Shown here: piece by piece, positions 29,872 to 38,541 of the stretch
How the letters are laid out: the number at the start of each line of letters is the position of its first letter
How positions within the stretch are numbered: the stretch's first letter is position 1
From: Burkholderiales bacterium
Lineage (GTDB): Bacteria; Pseudomonadota; Gammaproteobacteria; Burkholderiales; Nitrosomonadaceae
NCBI GenBank assembly: GCA_024235795.1
Contig: JACKLR010000001.1
Coordinates: forward strand, 1,736,001-1,800,000
Length of the DNA: 64,000 nt
Reading direction: 5' to 3'
Notes under the pieces: generated by a model
The model's input: only the letters and a program-made list of their open reading frames with translations
Told to the model about the DNA's origin: nothing
Database searches by the model: none
Position numbers and translations under genes: made by a program

Positions 29872-30028
29872 AATATTAGAAACGACGAAAAAAGATTCAA
29901 CTCATGCCATAATGATGTATTAATCGATTATATACTGATAAATAAGGATATAAGGATTCCATTGCGTTTTTTTTGAAATTCTCAACCGGATCGATTGCCG
30001 TAAGGCAAAAGGAAGCAAAAAGGACAGA

Positions 30029-31033
30029 ATGATGAAAGCAGTCTATTTTGAAAAAAGCGGATCATCGGATGTATTGCAATACGGTGATATCGATACACCT
30101 ACCCAGTGTAGCGACAAACAGGCACTGGTACGCATCAAGGCGGCCGGCGTCAACCCGATCGATTGTAAAATACGCGCCGCGCCGGATCGTTTTCCTGTGT
30201 CCTTCCCAATAATACCGGGCTGTGATGGCGCCGGGATTGTTGAGGCTGTTGGTAAAGCCGTGCAGACTTTCAAGCCCGGTGACGCAGTCTATTTTTCCCA
30301 ACCCGGATTCAATCAACGCCAGGGCACTTACGCCGACTATGTGCTCGTGGATGCAAGTCTGCTGGCAAAAAAACCGCAGACTTTATCGTTTGAACAGGCA
30401 GCCGCCGCGCCGCTGGTGTTGATCACCGCATGGGAAGCGCTGCATGACCGCGCGCGCATTGCTTCCGGCCAGACCGTTCTGATTCATGCCGGTGTGGGCG
30501 GGGTCGGCCATGTGGCGATTCAACTGGCCAAACTTGCGGGCGCCAAAGTCATCACCACAGTCAGCAATGTCGAAAAATCAGCCTTTGCAAAACAGTTGGG
30601 GGCAGACGAAACAATTTTGTACAAATCACAGCATGTGGTTGACGAAGTCATGAGTTGGACCGGCGGCGAAGGCGTTGATATTGCATTCGATACCGTGGGA
30701 CCGTCCGTACTGCAGAGTTGTTTCAACAGTGTTAAAAACTACGGCGATGTGGTAACGATTCTGCAGCCCGCCGCTGACACCAACTGGAGCGATGCACGCG
30801 TCCGCAATATACGGTTCGGTTTTGAGCTGATGCTGACGCCGGTCATTCTGGAAATCGACAGCGCAAAACAGCATCAGGGTGAAATTCTGACGCGCTGCGC
30901 AGCGTTGATTGATGACGGCAAACTGAAAATAGAAGTGGCCAGGACATTCGATCTGGCGGAAGCAGCGGCTGCGCAGGATTTTCTTGAACAACAGCATCCT
31001 GCTGGCAAAGTAGTCCTGAACATGAGTCAATAG
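30029..31033 (+). CDS. Zinc-independent quinone oxidoreductase-like dehydrogenase (MDR family)
   Basis: 334 residues of the medium-chain dehydrogenase/reductase superfamily. It has a GroES-like N-terminal half (RIKAAGVNPIDCKIR, PIIPGCDGAGIVEAVG) and a Rossmann domain with AGVGGVGHVAIQLAK for NADPH binding. The zinc ligands of alcohol dehydrogenases are missing, so it belongs to the quinone oxidoreductase/enoyl reductase group. Two consecutive ATG codons follow AGGACAG; either could start. The next gene begins 6 bases after its stop, suggesting an operon with the threonine dehydrogenase and Kbl. Confidence 0.85.
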   Translation: MMKAVYFEKSGSSDVLQYGDIDTPTQCSDKQALVRIKAAGVNPIDCKIRAAPDRFPVSFPIIPGCDGAGIVEAVGKAVQTFKPGDAVYFSQPGFNQRQGTYADYVLVDASLLAKKPQTLSFEQAAAAPLVLITAWEALHDRARIASGQTVLIHAGVGGVGHVAIQLAKLAGAKVITTVSNVEKSAFAKQLGADETILYKSQHVVDEVMSWTGGEGVDIAFDTVGPSVLQSCFNSVKNYGDVVTILQPAADTNWSDARVRNIRFGFELMLTPVILEIDSAKQHQGEILTRCAALIDDGKLKIEVARTFDLAEAAAAQDFLEQQHPAGKVVLNMSQ

Positions 31034-31039
31034 CTACCC

Positions 31040-31996
31040 ATGAAACGTATTCTTGTAACCGGCGCAACCGGACAGATCGGCTCCGAACTGGTCCCCGCAC
31101 TCCGTAGCCGCTACGGCAATGCGAATGTCGTGGCTGCCGGCCATAAAAAACCCCCTCATCAAGGCGTTGTGGAAGAAGGACCGTATATCACGCTGGATGT
31201 GACCCAAATTGAAGCCATCTCGGCCGTAGTCCGCGACTATCAAATCGACACGATTTTTCACCTTGCCGCACTGTTATCGGCCGTTTCCGAAAAAAACCCG
31301 CAACTGGCCTGGAAGGTCAATATGGGCGGTCTGTACAATATACTGGAAGTCAGCCGGGAAAATAATTGTGCGGTGTTTTTTCCAAGCTCAATTGGCGCCT
31401 TCGGCCCGAATACACCACGCGACAACACACCGCAGGATACGCTGCAACGCCCGAACACCCTATATGGTGTCTGCAAGGTGTCGGGTGAATTGTTGTGCGA
31501 TTATTACTACACCCGTTATGGTGTCGATACCCGCGGTGTCCGCTATCCGGGTTTGATTTCGTACGAAACTTTACCGGGCGGCGGCACCACCGATTACGCT
31601 GTCGAAATTTTTTACGACGCCGTTGCGAACAAGCCCTATGACTGCTTTTTAAAACCGGGCACTTATCTGGACATGATGTATATGCCCGATGCCGTAAGGG
31701 CTGCGATTGAACTGATGGAAGCCGATGCTACCGGTTTAAAACACCGCAATGCGTTCAACATCACCGCCATGAGTTTTGCCCCCGAAGAACTGGCAGCAAG
31801 TATTCAGACATTGATTCCCGGTTTTTCAATGCGCTATACCGTTGATCCTGTCCGGCAGGCTATCGCGGATTCCTGGCCGCGTCATATGGATGACCATGCT
31901 GCACAGGAAGAATGGGGCTGGAAACCGCAGTATAATCTTGAACACATGACGCGGGACATGATCGAACGTCTGTCAAAAAAACTGGAGCACCGTTAG
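31040..31996 (+). CDS. L-threonine 3-dehydrogenase, short-chain (epimerase-like) type
   Basis: 318 residues of the extended SDR family. It has the NAD-binding TGATGQIGSELVPAL near the N-terminus, the active-site Tyr and Lys in LYGVCKVSGELLCDYYY, a PSSIGAFGP serine motif upstream of it, and GTYLDMMYMPDAVRA. It resembles the UDP-galactose-epimerase-like threonine dehydrogenases of bacteria such as Flavobacterium and Cupriavidus. The next gene encodes a 2-amino-3-ketobutyrate CoA ligase-like enzyme, the following step in threonine breakdown to glycine and acetyl-CoA, which supports the assignment. Confidence 0.88.
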   Translation: MKRILVTGATGQIGSELVPALRSRYGNANVVAAGHKKPPHQGVVEEGPYITLDVTQIEAISAVVRDYQIDTIFHLAALLSAVSEKNPQLAWKVNMGGLYNILEVSRENNCAVFFPSSIGAFGPNTPRDNTPQDTLQRPNTLYGVCKVSGELLCDYYYTRYGVDTRGVRYPGLISYETLPGGGTTDYAVEIFYDAVANKPYDCFLKPGTYLDMMYMPDAVRAAIELMEADATGLKHRNAFNITAMSFAPEELAASIQTLIPGFSMRYTVDPVRQAIADSWPRHMDDHAAQEEWGWKPQYNLEHMTRDMIERLSKKLEHR

Positions 31997-32029
31997 CGTC
32001 AAATTGCGCCACAACTGCAGGGAGTTAAC

Positions 32030-33307
32030 ATGTCGCTGGATAAATTGAACGCCTATTGCGCGGAAAAAGTGCAGATTATCAAGGAAAAAGGCGCACAAAA
32101 AAGTACCGAGAACATTATTAGCCGCATCGCCTTGCCCGACTGGGTCAAGAAAGGCCGGTTGCCCGACGCGCAACAAGACCAGGCGTTTGGGCCGCGTTAT
32201 TTTCTTGCCGGTGATGAAAACCCCTATCTGTTGATGAATTCCAATTCATATCTGGGGTTGTCCTTGCACCCGGAAGTAATGACAGCGGAAGAAAAAGGCG
32301 TGCAGAACTACGGCACCGGTCCGGGCGCGGTGCGTTTCATATCCGGCACCTACGCGCCGCATATTGAATTGGAAAATCGCCTCGCCGCATTTCATCGACG
32401 CGAGTCCGCCATGATTTACAGCGCAGCCTATGCGGCAGTCATGGGCGTGCTGCCGCCGTTAATCGATGACTATACGCTGGTGATCAGCGATCAGCTCAAT
32501 CACAACAGCATTATCAATGCGATCCGTTTGTCCCGTCCCGCTGCAAAAGAAATTTATCCGCATCTAAGTATGACAGAACTCGAGCGGATTCTCGGCAACT
32601 ATGCCGCGGGTAATCACAATGGAAATAACGCCAAAATCAAGCGCGTGCTGGTGGTGACCGATGGTATCTTCAGCATGCGCGGCGACCATGCCCCGCTGAA
32701 TGAAATCGTTGAAATTTGCCGCAGTCATGAACACCACTTTTCCGAGGGTATTATCACCATTGCCGATGACTCACATGGCATCGGCGCGTTTGGCGCGACC
32801 GGACGCGGAACCGAGGAATTTACCAATTGCACGGTCGACATTTTAATTGCCACACTCGGAAAAGCACTGGGTGTCAACGGAGGGTATGTTGCCGCCAGCG
32901 CGCCTGTGATTGAATACCTGCGTGAAACTTCACCCTTTTACATCTATTCAAACCCGATCACGCCCTCCGAGGCGCAGGCAGCGACACAATCGCTGGACAT
33001 CCTGGAAAGCGACGCAGGACGCGAGCGACTGCAAAAACTTCGCGCATTGGCATTGCGTTTTGAATCCGGATTGAACACACTTGGTTTTGAAACCATACCC
33101 GGCGAACATCCCGTCACACCGCTTGTCGTCCGTGATACCCCAAAAACAACGCAACTGGTCCAGTATCTGTTTAACAACCAGATACTGGCCACCGGCCTCA
33201 GCTATCCGGTCGTGCCCCAGGGAGATGAGGAAATCCGCTTCCAAATCAACGCCAATCATACAACACGGGATATTGATTATGTGCTTGAAGTGCTAAAAGA
33301 ATTTTAA
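32030..33307 (+). CDS. kbl: 2-Amino-3-ketobutyrate CoA ligase-like aminotransferase (glycine C-acetyltransferase family)
   Basis: 425 residues of the alpha-oxoamine synthase group (Kbl, BioF, HemA). The NSNSYLGLSLHPEV start of the catalytic domain, YGTGPGAVRFISGT, DDSHGIGAFGATGRG and the PLP lysine in IATLGKALGVNGGYV are all present. An N-terminal extension of about 45 residues makes it longer than E. coli Kbl (398). Position 33 bases after the threonine dehydrogenase gene favours Kbl over BioF. The stop codon TAA (33305-33307) coincides with the edge of a small repeat element. Confidence 0.88.
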   Translation: MSLDKLNAYCAEKVQIIKEKGAQKSTENIISRIALPDWVKKGRLPDAQQDQAFGPRYFLAGDENPYLLMNSNSYLGLSLHPEVMTAEEKGVQNYGTGPGAVRFISGTYAPHIELENRLAAFHRRESAMIYSAAYAAVMGVLPPLIDDYTLVISDQLNHNSIINAIRLSRPAAKEIYPHLSMTELERILGNYAAGNHNGNNAKIKRVLVVTDGIFSMRGDHAPLNEIVEICRSHEHHFSEGIITIADDSHGIGAFGATGRGTEEFTNCTVDILIATLGKALGVNGGYVAASAPVIEYLRETSPFYIYSNPITPSEAQAATQSLDILESDAGRERLQKLRALALRFESGLNTLGFETIPGEHPVTPLVVRDTPKTTQLVQYLFNNQILATGLSYPVVPQGDEEIRFQINANHTTRDIDYVLEVLKEF

Positions 33308-33430
33308 TTGCGCGGGTAAAAATCCAGATTTTGTTACAATATTTCCTTACATATCGAATATATGCTGCGTTAATATTTTTTGTTCTCGCCTCGTCTTGTT
33401 TAAAACGCTGAATTTCCAGAGGTGTCTTTA
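33305..33430 (+). repeat. Degenerate copy of the TA-flanked small element (MITE copy B)
   Basis: About 126 bases that align with the element inserted in vapC (52526-52669, opposite strand). Shared blocks include TAAAAATCCA, TTTCCTTACATATC, ATATTTTTTGTTCTCGCC, TCGTCTTGTTTAAAAC and CTGAATTT. This copy has lost about 20 internal bases, and its left terminal repeat has diverged. Its left TA coincides with the kbl stop codon. It contains no gene and can only move if a transposase acts in trans. Confidence 0.8.
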
Positions 33431-33461
33431 ATTTATTAACACACAATAAAGGAGAAACCGG

Positions 33462-33932
33462 ATGAACGAAGATTTTGATAGACCAGCCGTACTCAACTGC
33501 CTGAACAAAATCCTTGAAATGGAATTGGCCGGCGTTGTGCGTTATACGCATTATGCGTTTATGATCTATGGCTATAACCGCATTCCAATTGTTTCCTGGT
33601 TGCAGGCACAAGCCGATGAATCCCTTATGCATGCCCGCGAAGCCGGTGAAATGATCACCCATCTTGGAGAGCACCCACCTTTGACAATCGGGCCATTGCT
33701 GGAAACCCATCAACATGACGTCGGCAACATTTTACGGGAATCACTGGAACACGAGCGGGAAGCGCTTGCACACTACAAAACGCTGCTGTCATTGGTCGAA
33801 GGCAAATTTGTAATGATGGAAGAATACGCCCGCCGGTTAATCGCTGCAGAAGAAATGCATCAGGGCGAGGTAGACAAAATGCTTCGGCGGCCAGGGGATG
33901 TTGCCGCTTTTTCGGAAGCCAAAACAGTTTAG
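33462..33932 (+). CDS. Bacterioferritin-like ferritin
   Basis: 156 residues, four-helix ferritin-like domain. Diiron ligands are visible in the Glu of LNKILEMELAGVVRYTHYAF, in DESLMHAREAGEMITHLG (ExxH) and in EEYARRLIAAEEMHQGEVDKML (second E and ExxH). The AGGAG-type site (AAAGGAGAAACCGG) lies upstream of the ATG. It stores or detoxifies iron, which fits an organism rich in heme enzymes. Whether heme is bound cannot be decided from sequence. Confidence 0.88.
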   Translation: MNEDFDRPAVLNCLNKILEMELAGVVRYTHYAFMIYGYNRIPIVSWLQAQADESLMHAREAGEMITHLGEHPPLTIGPLLETHQHDVGNILRESLEHEREALAHYKTLLSLVEGKFVMMEEYARRLIAAEEMHQGEVDKMLRRPGDVAAFSEAKTV

Positions 33933-33975
33933 CTAAATTTTAGCTGGCGAACCAGGAGAATCGGAAACACGCTCA

Positions 33976-34034
33976 ACGTACCTGTTCCGATTCTTCACTC
34001 GCCATTTCCGGTATTTCGGCAGTGGTTATTGGTT
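33976..34034 (-). repeat. Diverged duplicate of the L,D-transpeptidase gene 3' end
   Basis: These 59 bases align without gaps with 36262-36320, the last codons of the L,D-transpeptidase gene, with about nine or ten mismatches. They lie in the same orientation as that gene, 2.3 kb away, at the other border of the HNH/toxin-antitoxin island. The copy has no coding role. Confidence 0.8.
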
Positions 34035-34120
34035 GGGCTTGGTTTAAACATGGAATGCCGGGTTTGTTTTTATTGATACGCGACCTTTATGGGTTGAATG
34101 TGGGGCGCGCACACTTTGCG

Positions 34121-34169
34121 TGTGTTGTATTGCAAAATCTGACCCTGTTTTTGTTCACTGTTTTTGTTC
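34121..34169 (+). repeat. Island-associated dispersed motif, copy 1
   Basis: Contains GTTGTATTGCAAAATCTGAC followed by CCTGTTTTTGTTCACTGTTTTTG. It aligns with the reverse complement of copies at 35354-35402 and 52015-52063, which share the GTGTGAATGCAAGA core and the doubled ACCCC-GTTTTTG tail. It lies between the transpeptidase 3' fragment and the HNH gene. Confidence 0.65.
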
Positions 34170-34312
34170 AGAAATTATTCGCTTAGCTAAAAAATTTAAG
34201 ATAAAAATTAAGAAAATCATAAAGATAAGCGGTGAATAAATCACCATAAAGCAAATTCTCTGTGTATACCTATTAACAGTTTTTTATACAAAAATAACTA
34301 GGGTGTAACGTT

Positions 34313-35287
34313 ATGGCTAGAACCTATCAAAGAAAGTTTCTCGAAGATGGAACTCTCAATCCAAAATTTAAACCACGACCAAAACAATGGAAGAAACAAC
34401 CAAGCGGAAAGAGAAAAAGTAAGCAATCTTTAGCAGAAGATACACTTAATCCAGCCCATGAGCCGCACAACTCTAGTAATCGAGAAAACAAACGCAGAGC
34501 ATCACAAGACAAATTGAATGTATTATTACAGAAACTAGAAAATCGAAAAAATAGCTATGTACTAATTGAACATCTTAAGCATGCAATTCGGGTGATAAAC
34601 CGAGCTACAACTAGTCCTTTGCGAAGAAGCGCGCTAAGACTCTATCTGATGACTCTTGAAGTAGCTGAAAAAAATCAGTCTTCGGAAGTTATAACCCCAA
34701 CATTGACTGAACTAATTCAGTGTTCGATATGCCCGAATTGCGAAAAAAATCTGAGCACAGAAATCCTCTTCTGTTCCGAGCTATGCCAGCAAGAAGCTAT
34801 AACCGTACGGTATTGCCGAAGAGTTACAAGAGACGATCAACGATGCATGAAGCATGATGTTCAAGAGGGAATCGGTATTCGACTTTTAATGCTTCTCGGA
34901 GGAGGTTATCCAGCCGCAGCCCGCAAAATATCTCCTGAACTACGTAAACAAATTTTTGAGCGAGATTCCTACATTTGTCGTATCTGTGGAGAACCGGCTA
35001 CCGAAATAGATCACATTAACAACTCATCGAACGATATCGAAAATTTACGTGCCATATGCAAGCCTTGCAACCTTGAGTTGGCACTAAATCGAGCAAAAAC
35101 AGTGACAATGGAAAATGATCCAGATCTTTTCATATCAATAGAGCGTTACTTATTTAACCTTGCAACTCGGATCGCTTTACCAAATCCGATCAAGGTTTGT
35201 GATGATGAGGTTAATTGGATGTCAATACAGTACCATCTCAGAAGCAAACGAAAGAATAACAAATTTTCAGCAGCACAAAATCTATGA
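34313..35287 (+). CDS. Orphan HNH endonuclease-like protein
   Basis: 324 residues. Residues 1-70 are rich in Lys, Arg, Pro and Ser and probably disordered. A zinc-finger-like pair CPNC plus FCSELC follows near residues 141-157. The C-terminal half has an HNH nuclease module: RDSYICRICGEPATEIDHI, then NLRAICKPCN, giving two CxxC zinc pairs around the DH catalytic His and an Asn. No restriction, phage or CRISPR partner is adjacent. Base composition is more AT-rich than the flanking core genes, and the gene sits between two copies of the dispersed motif in an island, so recent acquisition is likely. Target and role are unknown. Confidence 0.75.
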   Translation: MARTYQRKFLEDGTLNPKFKPRPKQWKKQPSGKRKSKQSLAEDTLNPAHEPHNSSNRENKRRASQDKLNVLLQKLENRKNSYVLIEHLKHAIRVINRATTSPLRRSALRLYLMTLEVAEKNQSSEVITPTLTELIQCSICPNCEKNLSTEILFCSELCQQEAITVRYCRRVTRDDQRCMKHDVQEGIGIRLLMLLGGGYPAAARKISPELRKQIFERDSYICRICGEPATEIDHINNSSNDIENLRAICKPCNLELALNRAKTVTMENDPDLFISIERYLFNLATRIALPNPIKVCDDEVNWMSIQYHLRSKRKNNKFSAAQNL

Positions 35288-35353
35288 AATGCACACAGTC
35301 TGGCTTAGCCATTCAACCTTAGTGCCCGCCATTGATTCAACTTTAGTGATTTA

Positions 35354-35402
35354 AAAGAACAAAGGGGTTCAGACAAAGGGGTTCGGTCTTGCATTCACAC
35401 AT
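35354..35402 (-). repeat. Island-associated dispersed motif, copy 2
   Basis: Reads AAGGGGTTCAGACAAAGGGG then TTCGGTCTTGCATTCACACA on the plus strand, the mirror orientation of copy 1. It closes the HNH gene segment on its right. The doubled AAAGGGGTTC is the same doubled tail seen in the other long copies. Confidence 0.65.
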
Positions 35403-35618
35403 TCTCAGATAATCGCGCGACAAAAGGGCTCGGTCTTACTGCCCAAAATGAAGGCAGGAAAAAAAACCTGAAGTTTTAGCAATTCATCTATTAAATGTGT
35501 ATTGGGTTGAAATTGTCTGTATTTGGGAAATACAATTACAAAAACGGAGTATCCTTATAATAATACTGACCGCTAACGCGACCAGCGATATGTTTCCAAC
35601 AAATGAGAGGTGAACCTG

Positions 35619-35826
35619 GTGAGTAGCAAAGATATACTGGAACAAGCATTAAAGCTTAAACCAACCGAGAGGTTTCTTGTGGTCGAAGGGATCATAAAGA
35701 GCTTGGATGAACCTGATAGCTCACTAGACGCAATATGGGCAGACGAGGCAGAAAAGCGACTCAACGCCTATCGAGCAGGCACCCTTGCAGGTATGCCTGT
35801 CGAAGACAGTATTCAAGAAAGAATAA
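35619..35826 (+). pseudogene. Addiction-module antitoxin, frameshifted at its C-terminus
   Basis: From a GTG at 35619 (after GAGAGG) the frame reads VSSKDILEQALKLKPTERF, LVVEGIIKSLDEPDSS, and so on: the small putative-addiction-module antitoxin family (PF09720-like). Near 35806-35811 one extra base disturbs the end: dropping one A from GACAGT gives EDVFKKE and a TAA that overlaps the toxin ATG as TAATG, the expected layout. With the extra base the frame runs straight on into the toxin, producing a fused 137-residue reading frame. The antitoxin core itself is intact. Confidence 0.75.
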
Positions 35827-36122
35827 TGCAAGTTTTATTTTCAGAACTTGCAAAACAAGAACCTGATGATGCAAGCCAATACTACGAAATTGAATTTCAA
35901 GGACTTGGAAAACAGTTTCGAGAAGAGATTAAATTGGCCGCAAAAAGGATTTCAGAATATCCAGAAGCATGGTCTGTAGAACGAGGCGATATCCGGAAAT
36001 GTCTTCTTCACAAGTTTCCGTAAAAACTACTTTACTCTATTGAAAAAGATCACATCATTATTATTGCCGTTGCGCACCAGCATAGAAAACCAGAGTACTG
36101 GATTGGAAAGGAAAACACATAA
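35826..36122 (+). pseudogene. RelE/ParE-type toxin with a premature stop
   Basis: The ATG at 35826 begins MQVLFSELAKQEPDDASQYY, a RelE/ParE-superfamily plasmid-stabilisation toxin. At 36021 a TAA interrupts HKFP-KLLYSIE, where relatives have Tyr (FPYKLLY). Beyond it the same frame continues without error as KLLYSIEKDHIIIIAVAHQH, ending at 36122 with the normal C-terminal basic/aromatic residues (RKPEYWIG). A single nonsense change therefore removes the last 33 residues, including the toxin's catalytic C-terminus. The toxin is very likely dead. Confidence 0.8.
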
Positions 36123-36257
36123 CCAGGTGTCGTGATCTGTTTAATTTGCCAGTTGTAGCTTAAAAATAGTAATTCACACAGGACAGCTTTGATCCAAAAG
36201 AATTAATACGTTATTCAGCTCTTCTGCCTGACAAAAAGGTTTAACCAGAAAGTGTCA

Positions 36258-37445
36258 TTAGCGAACCTGTTCTGATTCTTCATTCACCATTTCCGGTATT
36301 TCAGCTGTGGTCATTTGTTGATTCATTTCACCTGCCCAGGTCGCATTAAACGGCAGCGTATTCTGCACATGCTTGGCCTGATTCAGATAAGATTGTATTG
36401 TCATATCCCGCCGCGTAACCGGTATCGCGGTTGCAAGTGGATCACGGATTATTTCATCGACCAGTTCCTCATCAACCGTGAGATGCGGACGCGCATTGAT
36501 TTGTGCTTTAAGCGCGGTTCGCGTGGCTTTCATTGATTGACTGAACAGTTTGTCGTGATTACGCTTGTCATCTTCCAGTACCGGATAGGTCTGCAGATAC
36601 AGTTGATCACCGCGCCAGCCGGAAAGTCGAGGCTGATTGACCACCCGAACTGGGGTACCGACCGTTACATCGCCAAACAACCCGACAATATCTTCCGGAT
36701 ACATACGAATACATCCAAAGCTACCACGCAGGCCAATACTTGGCGGCTTATTGGTGCCGTGAATGGCATAGCTTGGCCAGGAAAGTCTTAATACATGAGA
36801 ACCCATTGGATTATCCGGCCCTGGCGGAACAACGGCTGGAAGGGGGTTACCGTTTTTGGCATATTCTCTGTGTATTGACGGTGTCGGCCGCCAGACTGGA
36901 TTCTCGTCCTTGACGGTAATACGGGTTATCCCCTCCGGGGTTTTCCATTGCAAGCGGCCGATGCCGACCGGATGGGTAATGACTCTCTGCGGCTCCCCGT
37001 CTTTAACTTCGGGGAAATAAAACAAACGCATAGCCGCGAGATTGATTACGATGCCTTCTCGTGGCGCATCCGGTAAAACAAATTGTGTCGGTATCACAAT
37101 CTGTGTTCCCTCTCCCGGAAGCCACGGATCAACGTCTGGATTGGCGCTTACGATCTCATCAAAGCCCAGATTGAATCGCCGCGCAATATCCGAGAGCGTA
37201 TCTTCGTACTCAGCCGTGGTAATCTGAATTTCGCCGATGACATCATCGCGAAACGAATCAATACTGTATTCATGACTTGCCAGTGGAATAGGCAACGTAC
37301 TCACAACCGGAACAGGCTCTTCCGGTGACTTGCTTAAATATGTCTGGCAGCCGCTCAGAAGAAAAAAAATGCTGAGCACGCCACATAAGCCGCAATATTT
37401 AAACGAGCACTTAGCCCACTTTGACCCTGAAGTTGTATTAATCAT
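36258..37445 (-). CDS. L,D-transpeptidase lipoprotein with LysM domain
   Basis: 395 residues from the ATG at 37445; an upstream in-frame start at 37559 adds 38 residues before a second hydrophobic segment and is less likely. The lipobox FLLSGC puts the lipidated Cys at residue 33. A LysM-like module (YEDTLSDIARRFNLGFDEIV, near 80-120) binds peptidoglycan. The YkuD catalytic domain has YAIHGTNKPPSIGLRGSFGC with the nucleophile Cys in the SFGCIRM motif. It cross-links peptidoglycan or attaches lipoprotein to it in the periplasm. The extra C-terminal 130 residues are hydrophilic. Its 3' end is the border of an accessory island. Confidence 0.92.
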   Translation of the reverse strand: MINTTSGSKWAKCSFKYCGLCGVLSIFFLLSGCQTYLSKSPEEPVPVVSTLPIPLASHEYSIDSFRDDVIGEIQITTAEYEDTLSDIARRFNLGFDEIVSANPDVDPWLPGEGTQIVIPTQFVLPDAPREGIVINLAAMRLFYFPEVKDGEPQRVITHPVGIGRLQWKTPEGITRITVKDENPVWRPTPSIHREYAKNGNPLPAVVPPGPDNPMGSHVLRLSWPSYAIHGTNKPPSIGLRGSFGCIRMYPEDIVGLFGDVTVGTPVRVVNQPRLSGWRGDQLYLQTYPVLEDDKRNHDKLFSQSMKATRTALKAQINARPHLTVDEELVDEIIRDPLATAIPVTRRDMTIQSYLNQAKHVQNTLPFNATWAGEMNQQMTTAEIPEMVNEESEQVR

Positions 37446-37604
37446 TTGTATTATTTGAATAACCCTTCTTTTTAATGTACCGGGTTTTTTGTGATAGCTC
37501 AACAAGTATGAAGAAATACAGACAATTATTGTTAATATCTTTATACTAAATAACAACAAACAGCAGCAAGCTGCTGCTTTTCATACAATATTTTGCAAGT
37601 CAAT

Positions 37605-38519
37605 ATGGCAAACATCGGTTTTATCGGTCTGGGTATCATGGGTAAATCCATGGCCGGACATCTGATTCAGGGTGGGCATACTGTTTTTCTTCAGACACGA
37701 AGCGGCGTGCCGAACGATCTGGTCGCGCTGGGTGGAATCGCTTGTGCGACACCCATGGAAGCGGCAAAACGCGCAGAGATGATTATTACCATGCTGCCCG
37801 ATACACCGGATGTCGAGAAAGTGCTGTTTGGTGCAAACGGTGTTACTGCGGGTATACAAAATACCGGCGATAATCCGCAGATACGCCGCACCATTATCGA
37901 TATGAGCACGATTTCGCCACTGGCTACCCGGGAATTCGCTGCGCGAATAAATGAACTCGGGCATGATTATGTCGATGCACCGGTCTCCGGGGGCGATGTT
38001 GGTGCTCAAAATGCAGCATTGACGATCATGGTCGGTGCGGATGAAGCGGTATTCAACACGGTCAAACCTGTTTTTGAATTAATGGGTAAACAGGTCACCT
38101 TAATCGGTGAAAACGGCGCAGGCCAGATCTGCAAAATTGCCAACCAGATTATCGTCGCGCTGACGATAGAAGCTGTGGGTGAGGCGCTATTGTTTGTTTC
38201 AAAATCCGGCGCCGACCCTGAAAAAGTACGCCAGGCATTAATGGGCGGTTTTGCGGGTTCACGGGTACTGGAAGTTCACGGTGAACGCATGATTAACCGC
38301 CGTTTTGATCCGGGTTTTCGAATTGAATTACAGCAAAAAGATCTGGATATCGTTCTTGCCAGCGCGTCAGCACTTGGCATCAGTCTGCCCAATACTGCGA
38401 CAGCGCATGAACTGTATAATGCATGTATCGCACATGGTGGCGCAAAATGGGATAATTCAGCTATAGTAAGAATGCTGGAAAAACTGGCCAACCATGAAAT
38501 AAAAAAGAAAACAGAATAA
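37605..38519 (+). CDS. garR: 2-Hydroxy-3-oxopropionate (tartronate semialdehyde) reductase
   Basis: 304 residues from the ATG at 37605 (a TTG four codons earlier is less likely). The Rossmann motif GFIGLGIMGKSMAGHL, the substrate-binding DAPVSGGDVGAQNAALTIMVG and the catalytic Lys in ICKIANQIIVALTIEAVGEAL are those of beta-hydroxyacid dehydrogenases of the GarR/GlxR type. It reduces tartronate semialdehyde to glycerate. The next three genes encode glycolate oxidase, so glycolate to glyoxylate to glycerate conversion is the likely purpose in this autotroph. Confidence 0.88.
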   Translation: MANIGFIGLGIMGKSMAGHLIQGGHTVFLQTRSGVPNDLVALGGIACATPMEAAKRAEMIITMLPDTPDVEKVLFGANGVTAGIQNTGDNPQIRRTIIDMSTISPLATREFAARINELGHDYVDAPVSGGDVGAQNAALTIMVGADEAVFNTVKPVFELMGKQVTLIGENGAGQICKIANQIIVALTIEAVGEALLFVSKSGADPEKVRQALMGGFAGSRVLEVHGERMINRRFDPGFRIELQQKDLDIVLASASALGISLPNTATAHELYNACIAHGGAKWDNSAIVRMLEKLANHEIKKKTE

Positions 38520-38541
38520 TACGCTTTGTTAAATAGCCTCC

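Noticed and set aside
33246..33716. 156-residue minus-strand frame across the kbl-bacterioferritin spacer
   Set aside because: Antisense to two clear genes and to the small repeat element.
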